64,000 nt of DNA from Nematostella vectensis. Lineage: Eukaryota > Cnidaria > Anthozoa > Actiniaria > Edwardsiidae. The notes under the pieces were generated by a model that worked only from the letters and a program-made list of their open reading frames with translations, searched no databases and was not told the DNA's origin. The position numbers were made by a program, and so were the translations under genes. The stretch's first letter is position 1; every line of letters begins with the position of its first letter. Below are positions 50,581 through 61,737 of this stretch, piece after piece. The stretch lies in assembly GCF_932526225.1 (NCBI RefSeq), contig NC_064036.1:15741181-15805180 (forward strand), written 5' to 3'.

Positions 50581-51720
50581 AAATGATTCAGATGACCAAA
50601 CAATAACACTTCCAGGATTTGGATACATTTAACACTAGAGGGAGAAATCTAATAGACTGCTGCACAGCCATGAGTTTAAGAATCCTCAATGGGCGTATTA
50701 TTGGTGACCTGGTTGGGAAAAAACATGTGTCAAGTAACGGCAGTAGTCATCTTTTTAAAAAACATACGATATTTCGTCGTATGTACTATTCGCTCCTACC
50801 GCATTTATCGTATGCCATGAATGTCCATATCTCGGTGACAACACGGAAAAAAACGACAGTTGAACACAAAAAGCTTTTCTGGGACTCTGCTGCCAAAGAC
50901 AGTATATCACAAGTTTTAAGTTCCAAACATAGACTCAATGACTGATAAATTTACTGCAACAATTATCGAGGCGTGCAAGGTGGCAGGCCTTCGAAGGACG
51001 AGTATTGCAAAATTCAAAATAATAAACACAACAATAAGGAATGGTTCGATCAAGAATATGAAACGGGCAAAGCCGATCTAAAATCACTCGGCCGTAAAAT
51101 CAGCCATGAACCAAACAACGCGCATGTCAAGAAATATATTACATGAAAAAATTCGCAGTTTCAGAACAAAGTGTAGAGCAAAAAAGAAAAACTATTTCAA
51201 AGATAAAATAAGAAACCTTGACTTTAAGGACGCAAAAACCGTCTGGAAACAACTAATTAAGTTATTTATTTTCTCAAGAAAGCAAAACCGATCGATCGAA
51301 ACTTCCAATATGCACGATTTCTTCGAACACTCAACCATGGGCCACCGTCAACGCCAGATTGCACAAAACCGATGGCCACTAACGTTAACGAAGAAATTGG
51401 ACAGTTAGATCATGTTACTTTCGAAATGGATATTGAAACCGCAGTAAATAACCTCAAAAGCAACAAAACATTTGATTTGATAACATTCTTAACGAGGTTC
51501 TAAAACTAAACAAACATCTTTTGATTTACCCATTGTATGAAATTTCAATAAAATTCGATAGTATTCCAAGACAAAAACTATTCAAACCCACAGAGCCACG
51601 GAATAAATGGTAAATTCTTAGACACTATTATTTTAATGTACTGTAAATACCAATCATCGATCAAAATAGATAACATGATCTCACCTCTGTTCCCTTGTCA
51701 TGTCGCAGTCAAACAAGGCT
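50581..51720 (+). pseudogene. LINE-type non-LTR retrotransposon ORF2 remnant
   Basis: Degraded reverse-transcriptase-type ORF in several frames. The end of an endonuclease-like region (TRGRNLIDCCTAMSLRILNGR) occurs at about 50627. The linker typical of LINE ORF2 (KIRSFRTKCRAKKKNYFKDK) occurs at about 51150. The start of the RT region (GQLDHVTFEMDIETAVNNLK, VAVKQGCM) follows up to about 51720. Frameshifts separate the parts. It is interrupted by a dispersed repeat at 51747. Confidence 0.65.
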
Positions 51721-51746
51721 GTATGCTGTATGCTATTTAATTTATA

Positions 51747-51935
51747 GCGGAGCCAGCGCGGCCCTAGGCCGCGCGCGGAGCTCCATAGGTATAGAAATAT
51801 GGTATAGCTATGCGACTTGGTTTTTGTGGTCATCGCGCGGGTATCCTGTGGTGTCACAATCCATCCATCCGTCCAGTCAATCGTGCAACTCCCAGGCCCA
51901 CTCGGCCTCTACTAGAAAAGACAGAGTCATAGCCA
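51747..51935. repeat. dispersed repeat, copy 1 (AGCGGAGCCAGCGCGG type)
   Basis: Shares AGCGGAGCCAGCGCGG, GCTATGCGACTTGGTTTTT, GGTCATCGCGCGG and CCTGTGGTGTCACAA with the copy at 54005. It has an internal GGCCGCGCGC insertion. Unclassified, possibly SINE-like or MITE. Confidence 0.6.
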
Positions 51936-52129
51936 TGTGACATGTCAATCATGATGATGACGTATTCTTCTTACCAAACAAGACATAACCGGTCAAACAG
52001 GAAATAAGCTCACATATTCTCATTTTCACCGCCGCATTATTTCCCCACTTTTGCTTCAAAGTTGGGAACAACGCAAAGCGTAAAAAATATATTAATATTG
52101 AAAAGTTTATAAATTACCACTGTGACCAT

Positions 52130-53097
52130 GGACGACCTTTCACGTGGTGATGAAATAGGTAAGTGCACAATTATATATTGTTTTACTTATGTTTACACCC
52201 AGTGTATTTTTTGTGAACCTATTTGCAAGGGCGAGTTCAACAGCGGTGTTGGATGGGACATTTTGTGTTAAAAAGGTTTCCTTACGGAGTTATCACCATA
52301 ATTCTGAAAAAATGAAAGCACCAAAAGAAATTTGATTAGGTTTCATGTATTAAAAATAGACTGTTTCGAACGGAAAGTTGTGTTTATGTACAATTTTTGG
52401 TGTCCATTTGACTTTTGAGAGCATAAAAAAAAGATGGCGGCAGTCACCCGTGCGCTTGTGTTTACCTTTTAGTTATTTGTTTATACTATTGGGCTATTTT
52501 TCAGATCAGGTTATCTTGTTTTGAATTATTAATAGTTGAAAAGGAAGACTCAAGAAGAGGGGAGGAGCAAGTTGATGAGTTGGAGAGGTCACAGGCCACG
52601 AGTGATGACGGAAGATCAAAGAGCTCGCAAGAGAGCGCAAAAAGGGCACACGAGCTCCGAGTATAGGTTAAGTGATGAGCAAGGTTCCAGAAAAAGCAAA
52701 GGGACTCGGAGTACGAACTTAATGACGACCAGAGAGCTCGCAAAAGGCAGATAAATTCTGAATATGAGCTAAATAAAGATCAGAGGGCTCGCAAAAATGA
52801 GAGAAATTCTGAATATGAGCTAAATGAAGTGAGCCAGCTCGTAAAAGGCAGAGAAATTCTGAATATGAGCTAAATGATGATCAAAGAGCACGCAAAAGGC
52901 AGAGAAACTCTGAATATGAACTAAATGAGGTGCAGGCAGCTCGTAAAAGGCACAGAAACTCAGAAACACTCAACGCCCAGCGTGCAATGATGGCAGAAGA
53001 CAGCTTGTTTGCTCAAAGGCAGAGAGAAAGAGCTCGTGAGCGATAAAGGGCATCTAGACTCAGGAGAAAACAACAGAGACAGTCCTCCTCAACTACT
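52130..53097 (+). pseudogene. degraded N-terminal region, basic RARKRQRNSEYELN-type repeats (candidate Helitron N-terminus)
   Basis: A short exon ATG 52130 (MDDLSRGDEI, donor GTAAGT) can splice in phase to about 52534 (VEKEDSRRGEEQVDELERS). The following sequence encodes five or six tandem copies of ARKRQRNSEYELNDDQ-like units of about 17 residues, in changing frames with stops. It ends RQSSSTTSTAVV at a donor (GTGAGT) near 53115. Similar Arg/Glu repeats are seen near the N-termini of Helitron-type proteins, and the Rep/helicase part lies 7-11 kb downstream on the same strand. That they are one gene is inference. Confidence 0.4.
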
Positions 53098-53119
53098 TCT
53101 ACCGCTGTCGTTGGTGAGT

Positions 53120-54004
53120 TGTTATATAAATGATGTCTATATTTTAAATAGTATCGATATTCTTATTTGATTTGTATTTATTATAAACTAAACTAATGCT
53201 TAGTTGTCGTATTTTATCGAGAGAAAGAGCAAAGACCTCAAATAAGGCAAACTAGAATCAGTCATGCTAGTTTATTTGGCGATTTTGATATTAGTTTGAA
53301 ATACATGATTTAGTTGGAGCTGCTGCTAAGTTATTTCCTTTTTTGAGAGTCCCCTCAGATGTGGCTTGCTTAGTTGTGTCAATCAAGTTATTAATTTTGT
53401 AATTCTGTTGAGTTAAGTTATCTTTCTGTTTGTGAAAACCTCTTGTTACAGGAATCACATAGTCTATCCAAAACACTTGAAATATTTCAAAATATTATAC
53501 GTAGTTGTGCTATTTTTTTTGTCACCTCGTATGTTGCATAAAATATAATTGTTGTCATTAGTTTTTGTCTACTAAAATATTATATAATCATTATAGTTTT
53601 GCTAGTTTTTGTTGATAAAAACATTGCATAATGATAATAGTTGTATTTTTGTTACCTCAAACGTTCCATAAATATATTAATTATTATAGTTGTGTTTAGT
53701 TTTTTCCAGTATTTCATTAGAAATTATGTAAGGCTCGATAGAAAAAATGAGGGAGAGGGGGGGAAATACCACATAATATTCGCATAGAAAATTAGCAAAA
53801 AATATTGGCATTATATCTAAAATGAGGCACTTTATCTGTTACCAAACACTAAATACACATTTACAGATACTGAACTTTTCACTCTAAGGGAAGGTTAACA
53901 GGGGGAGGGCTGCTATGTTTGGGGGGAGGGTTGCTTTATTTTGAGCATCGATTAGGGGGAGGGCCTCAATTTTGATACAGGGTCTAGGGGAGGACATTAT
54001 TTTT
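53120..54004. other. AT-rich intron-like sequence, no gene recognised
   Basis: Repeated phrases TAATTATTATAGTTGTGTTTAG / AATATTATATAATCATTATAG occur near 53500-53700, and G-runs near 53900-53990. No coding signal. Confidence 0.4.
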
Positions 54005-54180
54005 TAGCGGAGCCAGCGCGGAGCTTCATTGGTGTAGAAACATGGTAAGCTATGCGACTTGGTTTTTTGGTCATCGCGCGGTTACCCTGTGGTGTCACAA
54101 ATCAGCCAGCTAGCCAGTAATCCAGCCGCGCAACTCTCAGGCCCCTCTCGGTCTTACGCTTTTATGAGTTTTAGTTCAAA
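54005..54180. repeat. dispersed repeat, copy 2
   Basis: Same family and orientation as 51747-51935, without the GC-rich insertion. The two copies bracket the 52130-53097 coding remnant. Confidence 0.6.
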
Positions 54181-54434
54181 ACTCGTATGTTCACAGAAAA
54201 AAAGGCAGTATTTAATGAGAAAGTATGCGGATTCAAATGGACTGAAGTCTTTTAGGAACCGTTTTGTCTGAAGTACGAGTCGATAGTAAAATCTACCCGA
54301 GTGTTCGTGAATCCCGCCCGTCGCAACAGCTAAAAAGAGGTCTATAGAGGAGGACTATGGAGGATCTACACTACCATTGTATATTCATTCACTTCTATAT
54401 TTATGTAAGGAGATCCTGAGAAGAAAGAGCCTTG

Positions 54435-55377
54435 ATGTCTGTTTTCAGCTATAAAAATAATTCGCTTGTGTCGACGAGTTCCTTGCTAGCAGAAATTCGA
54501 CAACTTTACAGTTTACAACAAAAGCAAACAACACAACCACAACAGAAAGCGAAAAAAAAAACTGCCAAGGTGAGTTTTAGACGACGATTTGTATTGAGAA
54601 TATGAAAGTTATTTTTCTTTAATTGTTGTGCTTTTATAATGCTTGTTTGTACGTTTTTTTCCCATAACCAATCGCTCAGACTAAAACACCGTACCAGCTT
54701 TAGTTTGACGTCAAGACGTCATATCAAAGTCATATATCCTTGTTTTGATGTAAATACGTAAATACTTACAAGTTCTATAAGTAAATTCAGGCGTAAATTC
54801 CACACGGTAAGTAAGAATTTAACGACAGAAATACGTAGTAGTCTAGTTACTGTATCAATGCCACTCAGCTTGTTGGATTTATACATTTGTTTCTAGAGTT
54901 TGCTTTGAGAATTCATAACAACATCCTTTGATATTCTTCGTTCTCTCTATACTTCATTGACTGTGTTGAGATATTTAATAAAGGCTGACAAATATCATCC
55001 TGTCATATATTGCTAAAGAAGACCTTTCTTGTCTTTATATTCTGTGTATTTAGTCTTTTCAAAGATACAGCAACATTTTTTCAACATTATCATAACAACT
55101 TTAATTTTACAATTACAGAAGAATTTTCTCTTCGAAAATAAAAAAAAACTAAATGCAACCCTTATTACCTATATTGTTTTTGCTTTTATATTGTCTGCAT
55201 CTTGCATACTTTCTAATGTGTTTATTTATTTTTATTAAAAAAATAGTAAGGTTATAAATGGCATGATGAAAATATTGTTTTCAAAGAAAAAAAATAATTG
55301 TTTTCCCTTTTATTTAGGTAAAACCTACCAAGGATTACCTGAGGGCCATGATTGATTCTAAAGGCTGGAGGGCATAA
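54435..55377 (+). CDS. candidate two-exon small protein, 64 aa
   Basis: Exon 54435-54569 (45 codons, MSVFSYKNNSLVSTSS, then a Gln-rich stretch and KAKKKTAK) with donor GTGAGT. Exon 55318-55377 (VKPTKDYLRAMIDSKGWRA, stop TAA) has a strong acceptor (TTTTCCCTTTTATTTAG). Phase is 0 on both sides. Not recognised. The second exon is partly copied at 56185 as the edge of a local duplication. It may equally be an exon pair of the Helitron-type gene or chance. Confidence 0.3.
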
Positions 55378-57260
55378 TAATAGGCAAATATTAAGATAAT
55401 ATAGTAGGGGATTTTTTACTTTTATACGACAGTATAAGTGTAATAGGTTTTTTAGAGCAAGATACTTGCTCTCAATGATAAATCTGTAAAGAAAACTTTT
55501 TCTATCAACCTAAAGATAATGAGGAAAAGGGGAAATGTTAGGAGAGTGTTGTTCCATTACTGTTAATTTTTTTATCATAGATATACTCCCATTTCTTTCT
55601 TTTTTTCCATCTCTGTTCACTATTTTTGTACGCAATTGATAATATTTGCTGTTTCCCCTCTGCACCCTAAATAAATTTAAATAGGTTATGTTTGAAATAA
55701 GACATTTTCATTTAGCACTACTTTCATTAATATCAAGGATTTTTTATAGAATTTGCTTCCCAAGTAAATTTGTTCTTCTCCATTGCATTTAATTTTGGAG
55801 TAGCATTAGCATTTGTGGATCCAGGGTTTCTATAAAACAGCAGGCCACCATGCTCAAGGGTGGGTGCACCAATATGTAATGCATGACTGTAATATCCTTG
55901 GTGATGGAGTATTACCAGTATGTGATAGACAAAACTTCCATATGGCACCTGAAATGTATAACTGTATCATTATATCTTTGAAATGCTGTTTCATTCATTA
56001 TTTGTTTCTTTGCAAGGACAAAGCTGGTCAGAATGTAGCGTGGATAGAAGTTCTATAAAGGGAAGAGGTTTTTATTAGATCAAAGTACTTAAATTATATA
56101 AAGATAACAACAAACTTGTGCTTTTTCATTAATAAATTTGTAAAGAAAACAGTTTTATATCAATCATAAAGGTAATAGGGAAAGGGCCATGATTGATTCT
56201 AAAGGCTGGAAGGCATAAAATTAGGCAAATATTAAGATAATATAGTAGAGGATTTCTTACTTTTATACAACAGTATAAGTGTAATAGGTTTTTTAAAGCA
56301 AGATACTTGCTCTCAATGATAAATCTGTAAAGAAAACATTTATCTATCAACTTAAAGATAATGATGAAAGGGGAAATGTTAGGAGAGTGTTGTTGCATTA
56401 TTGTTAACTTTTTTTTATCAAAGATATACTCCCATTTCTTTCTTTTTTTCTCTCTGCTGATTATTTTTGTATGCAATTGATATTATTTGCTGTTTCCCCT
56501 CTGCACCCTAAATAAATTAAAATATGTTAGGTTTGAAATAAGACATCTTAATTTAGCACTACTTTCAGTAATATCAAGGATTTTTTTAGAATTTTCTTCC
56601 CAAGTAAATTTGTTCTTCTCCATTACATTTAATTTTGGAGTAGCATTAGCATGTGTGGATCCAGGGTTTCTATAAAACAGCCGGCCACCATGCTAAAGGG
56701 TGGGTGCACCAAACGAATATGTAATGCATGACTGTAATATCCTTGGTGATGGAGTATTACCAGTATACCAAGATAACAAACTTGTGCTTTTTCATTAATA
56801 AATTTGTAAAGAAAACAGTTTTATATCAATCCTAAAGGTAATAGGGAAAGGGAAAAATACTAGGAAAGTGCTCAGTCAAGTTATTATTGCATTATTGTTA
56901 TAAATGTTTTAGAATAGAGTAACATTTCTTTCAGTCACATTTCTCCCTTTTCTTAGCTCCCCATTGACTTTTTGTTTATTTGTATATTTATTCCTCTCTG
57001 CCCCCAACATAGATCAATGAACATGGTTTGGTTTGTAATTAGAAACTTTCAGTAATTTAGGATTTGCCTCCATTGCATTTATTTTTTAGTAGCCTGTATG
57101 GGTGGATCCAAAGTTTCTAAAAAAAAAGGCCAAAGGGTGGGTGCACCAATATGTAATGCATTGTCAGGAGGTATATTTGTGGAGTATAATTTCAACACAT
57201 TCTTCTGAATAATCAGTTGCAGTCCGTGAAAACTACAGTATGGCATCTAATTCTTTGGAA
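55343..57260. repeat. local tandem duplication, three partial copies
   Basis: GCCATGATTGATTCTAAAGG occurs at about 55345 and 56187 (840-bp shift). A second landmark, AACAAACTTGTGCTTTTTCA, occurs at about 56108 and 56769 (about 660 bp). TGGGTGCACCAATATGTAAT recurs near 55860 and 57130, and near 56701 with a small insertion. The copies differ by indels. No coding potential beyond the edge exon. Confidence 0.75.
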
Positions 57261-58905
57261 TACTGTTACATCCTTGATATATTCTTCACAAGGTCAAAGC
57301 TTGTTAGAAAGCTATTTTGATAATAAACAAAATATAGATAGTGGAGTTAAATAAGAGGGAAAATAAAAGTTGACCATTAGACTCAACTAAAGTTTGACAG
57401 CCTTTTTCTTACCAAGGTTTAGTATTTGTTAACTTTCATACTGCATATTTAATATTATTAAATGAGTGCTTGCTTGATACATTTGGAGGGGCCAATGCAA
57501 CAGACCAAAACCGAGGATTTTTCTTGGTGGGGTGAGAAATAAAAAAAATTGGACCTTATATTTCCGGGGGGGGGGGGGGGGAGTTCTCTAATAAAAATCT
57601 GACCGCACCTTTGCAGTATTTCCAGGGGGATTTAATGTTGGATTTGGCTACATACCAGAGTGAGTTTTGTCTACAAATAATAGCACGTCTATTGGGAACC
57701 GAAAGTGTATCTTTGGCCGTTGTGTGTGAGGGGGGGGGGGACGTGCGTTTGCACCCCTCCTAGGTACGGGCCTTTACAATTCATAAAGACATGGCAGTAA
57801 AAAATGACTTTTTTAATCTCATTAAAAAACATTTTAAAGACACCTAGATCCCCCTAAATTACCCATATCAGTCAACACAAAAAGGTATCAAATGCTGGAG
57901 CCGCCTTTAGGCAGTGCCTCAATATATATATTAAACAGGAATTCTGATCAATTTTCAAGCCTCCTAAAAATATGGAATTTTTCATTTTTTTTTTCAGTGG
58001 AGAACCCCAGACCCCCTACAAAATAGATAAATTAATGTGATGTGCCTTCTGCATTGTTTGGTTTACGTTGAAAATCATTATCCCCTAAAGTGTGGCCTCT
58101 ATTTTTTTTCAGTTTTAGTTTTATTGACTTCCATCAATGAATTTACGAATTCCGATTCATGTCAATGTCCCCCCTATTAACTTTTCAGATTGGTGGCACA
58201 TATTTAAATAAGATTTAATTTGGGAATGATGCTGCTTTCTGGTTTTAACAAAAATTAGCAGCATCTCATATTTTTGAAAATGGCAAAATTTTCACAGGGG
58301 ACCATGCCCCCTTTTTTAATCTGGAGGAGGGCCTTTATTTTGGCAGCCCCCCCCCCCCCCCGATAAATAATGGCCTTTCCCTAATCCACACGCTTCAACA
58401 ACATAACACACGCTTTTCCTCATAAATTATTCTTTTCTGAATACTCATAAAAATTATTTTTCTAGCCTGCCAAGTAATATAATACTGTATATCTACCAAA
58501 ACACAGATTCAAATAAGAAATAAACAGAAATTCATCCAATATTCTTAAAAGTTTAGACTGCTATGCTGATATTATTAGTGCAATGAGGTTAATATAAAAA
58601 AATATAACAAGAAATTAAGAGTGTGAAAACATACCAAACAAAATATAAACAAAATAGAAATGCATAATTAATAATTAATTAATGAACAAGGAAATCTGTT
58701 CAATGCCAGTCTGCCTCTAATAGCTACTGCTAAATGCAGACAGTCCAACTACAGCATAATTATTTAGCTGGAAAATGAACAAATAAATGAAAATGGAAAT
58801 ATAAATATAAATCAGGCAGATAAAAAGTGTTTTTAATAAATTTTGAAAGAATAAAAGGTATTGTGGTGGGGTAATTTTAATAAAGTTATTTTGATAAAGT
58901 TATTT
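57261..58905. other. AT-rich, poly-G and poly-C tracts, no gene recognised
   Basis: An 18-base G run near 57565, an 11-base G run near 57731 and a 14-base C run near 58348 stand out. Otherwise only A/T-rich sequence with stops in every frame. Confidence 0.5.
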
Positions 58906-59460
58906 TGTACAAGCAGGGCATACAGGTAGTCACCAAGATGCTTGTGAGACGGACTTGTCAACTCAAGGTTCAGTTGTTGGTAGGTTATAGAGATTTATTT
59001 GTGTCTTAATAAAACTGATATTGTACATTTTGTAAATATGATTTGAAGAAAACAGTTTTTTTTCATGTACAAGAATAATGATTCCCACCGGGCATTCAAT
59101 TGTTTCTCACTTGTTTCATTGTTTCATATTTATTTAAGGTCAAGCATGCAGCAGTTCGCCTACACCCTTTGTACCTGTATGCATAGGGGATACTGCTGGT
59201 GAGTAAAATCATGCCTTCCATACTTTTTGGAGATTGACTTGATTTAAAAAAGAATATTTAGCTTAATATTGTATTGATTTTAGGGCACCAATAATTAATC
59301 ACTATATCTGAGAGTTTTGTTTGAAAGTTAATCACTTTTTACAGACATATTTGTACCATAAGTGTGATTAAAACATATGCTTATTTTCCTTAACAGCTCT
59401 AAGGCTAGTATCAGCTGAACCAAGCCAGGAAAGCCCTGTGGGGTTTTCCTGGATGCAGAT
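58906..59460 (+). other. chain of short Ser/Thr-rich candidate exons
   Basis: Candidate phase-1 exons read HQDACETDLSTQGSVV (about 58930-58978, donor GTAGGT) and GQACSSSPTPFVPVCIGDTA (59140-59200, acceptor TTTAAG, donor GTGAGT). A further acceptor is at 59397 (CTTAACAG). Together with the end of the exon at 53097 they could form a linker between the N-terminal repeats and the Rep region of a Helitron-type gene. Confidence 0.3.
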
Positions 59461-59633
59461 GACTCTACGGTCTATGGAATACTTCTCCCTGAACCAGGAG
59501 TGAATGTAAGGGACCTTCTTCACTGATTAGTGAAGAAGGAAACAACGGTCATACTCAAGGTGAAGAAAACAACGAGGGTGCAGAGCGCCAACGACAGGAT
59601 AACAACGCTCAAAGGAATGGTGCCCCATACCGT

Positions 59634-60123
59634 TCCACGATAACTTGTCGTGGAACGCTCATGTGAAAGAGGTAGTCAAGAAATCGAGCAAAAAGCTATA
59701 CTTTTTAATCCAACTAAAAAGGGCTCTGCTACCCCCCTCAGACTTATCTTTATTTTACAAAGCTTGCATTCGTTCGGCCGTCGACTATGCGGTGCCGGTT
59801 TTTCATAACGCCCTGCCGCAGTAACTAAAAAATGAGCTCGAACGTATCGAGTAAAGGGCGCTATCTATAATTTTGCCCCGTACGAGCTACGATGGTGCTT
59901 GTGATTTCTCGGGCATAACACCATCAGAAGTGCTCCACGGCCTAATTTGCAGCAAGCTCTTCGACGAAATAGTTTCTGATCCGAATCATAAACTAAAGAG
60001 CTTGCTGCCTCCATTAAACGTTTCAAGCCATAACCTTAGAAAAAAACGGCCCTTTGCCTTGCCCCGCCTCAAAACAAACAGAGCCATGAATTCTTTTACA
60101 TTCTCGATGGCCAACAAATCTTA
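59634..60123 (+). pseudogene. 3' fragment of a LINE reverse transcriptase ORF
   Basis: Reads FHDNLSWNAHVKEVVKKSSK, then KLYFLIQLKRA, FYKACIRSAVDYAVPVFHNA and LERIE, the usual C-terminal region after the RT domain in CR1/L2/RTE-like elements. Two in-frame TAA codons (59822-59824 and 59852-59854) interrupt it. The frame then continues to TAA ending 60123, followed by an AT-rich 3' tail. It lies inside the Helitron-type gene region, so it probably inserted there. Confidence 0.75.
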
Positions 60124-60311
60124 AATGGAGAGTATATATGGTTTTTATGGATTATGATTAATCTTATATAGGATGAACTTTATCACGTTTTTAAATTTTT
60201 ATATTTTATATTTATTATTGTATATAGTTAAATTTATTATAGTTATAATATAGTATCTATTGTTTTGTAAATGCCTAATTCAGCCTATGGGCTGCTACGC
60301 AATTTTTTTCC

Positions 60312-60372
60312 TAATAAACTATCTGACCTGTCAGATAGTTTATTAGATGTTTTACCTAATAAACTATCTGAC
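60312..60372. repeat. perfect 16-bp hairpin plus a third arm
   Basis: TAATAAACTATCTGAC (60312-60327), two bases, then its exact reverse complement (60330-60345). A further direct copy of the arm lies at 60357-60372. Located in the tail behind the LINE fragment; it also carries AATAAA. Confidence 0.85.
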
Positions 60373-60440
60373 CTGTCATTGCATGGCCATCAACTAATGA
60401 GACTCCCGCATCAGAGTTTACCACACCATATTTATTCACC

Positions 60441-61420
60441 ATGGCCTTCCCCTGCTTATTCCCATATGGACTTGGTGACTTCCATATAAACAGACCCAGG
60501 ACAGCCTCCCATCTCCACGAGTGGGCTGAGCATCTGGAGTGGTACAAGGATGGAAGGTTCATCAAGCACAAGGTATCACTTCCTCTGTTTTCAATACAGA
60601 TTCTTTTTTTCCTGGAGGAGGGACTATGTTATTTGAGTTTTTATAGGGAGTCCCCGAAAGTTTTTTTTACCTTTTGTTAAATGCATATGTACATATTATC
60701 ATACCGCATGTTTTTTTAAAGGTGTGGAAGTTCGTGGTCCATAACATGATCATGAGGAAGCGAGCGCTGGAACAGAGTAGAACCTATGTTGACCAGCAGC
60801 TTGGTGATCCCCACATGTGGCTGACTTGCTGACTGTGGCTGACTTGCAAGAGCGCATGGCAAGAGGAGACACCACCATCGCCAACAAGCTCTTGTACTTT
60901 GGTGCAAGCCTCAGAGGGACATCACAGTATTGGGACCAGCGTCGTCGAGAACCTAGAGCGATGGTGCAGTGCATGGTCAACGAGAAACGTGGGCTTCCAT
61001 CGTTTTTCATGACTGGTAGTTGTGCAGAGTTCTACTGGCCTCCACTGCGACGACTATTAGAGCAGTATATCCTTGAGACAACTGGGGAGACGGTAAACTT
61101 GCTTGAAGACAGCAATGCTCGTTACAAGGCAGTTCAAGAGAATACCCATCTGGTTGTGAGTTACTTTGATATGCGAACTCGGTCATATCATAAGAATGTT
61201 GTGAAACTTGTGTTCGGAGTAAATGACTACTGGTACAGGTACGAGTTTGCAAAGTCACGTGGACAAATCCACTGGCATCAGTTGAGCTGGAGAGAAGATC
61301 GCCAGCCCCATGTGCTCCTTCACCAAGCTGTACAAGAGGAGTGCCCGAAACCAGAGAGAGTGCGCAGGCTGAATGAGTGGGTGGAGGACAACTTTGACAT
61401 GAGCGCCTCCCACCTAGCCG
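60441..61420 (+). pseudogene. Helitron Rep region (Helitron-like N plus HUH-type endonuclease)
   Basis: Rolling-circle Rep part of a Helitron transposase. Exons are 60441-60572 (MAFPCLFPYGLGDFHINRPR, donor AAG/GTATC) and 60722-61420, joined in phase (HK/VWKFVVHNMIMRKRAL). Helitron-like-N landmarks are LYFGASLRGTSQYWDQRRRE and RGLPSFFMTGSCAEFYWPPL. The catalytic region contains SRGQIHWHQL, a His-x-His form of the HUH metal-binding motif preceded by the usual Arg-Gly. A frameshift lies around 60805-60820, where an 18-bp GTGGCTGACTTGCTGACT-type duplication occurs. The tyrosine motif could not be located with certainty. Ends at a donor (G/GTAAGA) that continues at 61738. Confidence 0.75.
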
Positions 61421-61737
61421 GTAAGAATATCATTTTATTAGCATGGTATTATTGCTTCATGTGTTTTTGAAAGTCTAAATCCCTGCTCCTTTCTCGCCTT
61501 TTCCATATACACCATTATACAACTACACTCTCGCTCTGTTTGGTCAAACGTCTTACACGCTTGGCGTCAGCATGCGAGGCCACGCTCACCAAAACTAGAT
61601 TTAATGTTTAGCTGGGCCTTTAGAGGACAGACACAGGCAAAGGTAATTTTTATATATCTATTTGTTAAATAAAATATGTAAGCTAAACTTTGATTTTTTT
61701 TTAAATGGAAAAATTTCAAATTTGCTTCTACTTTTAG

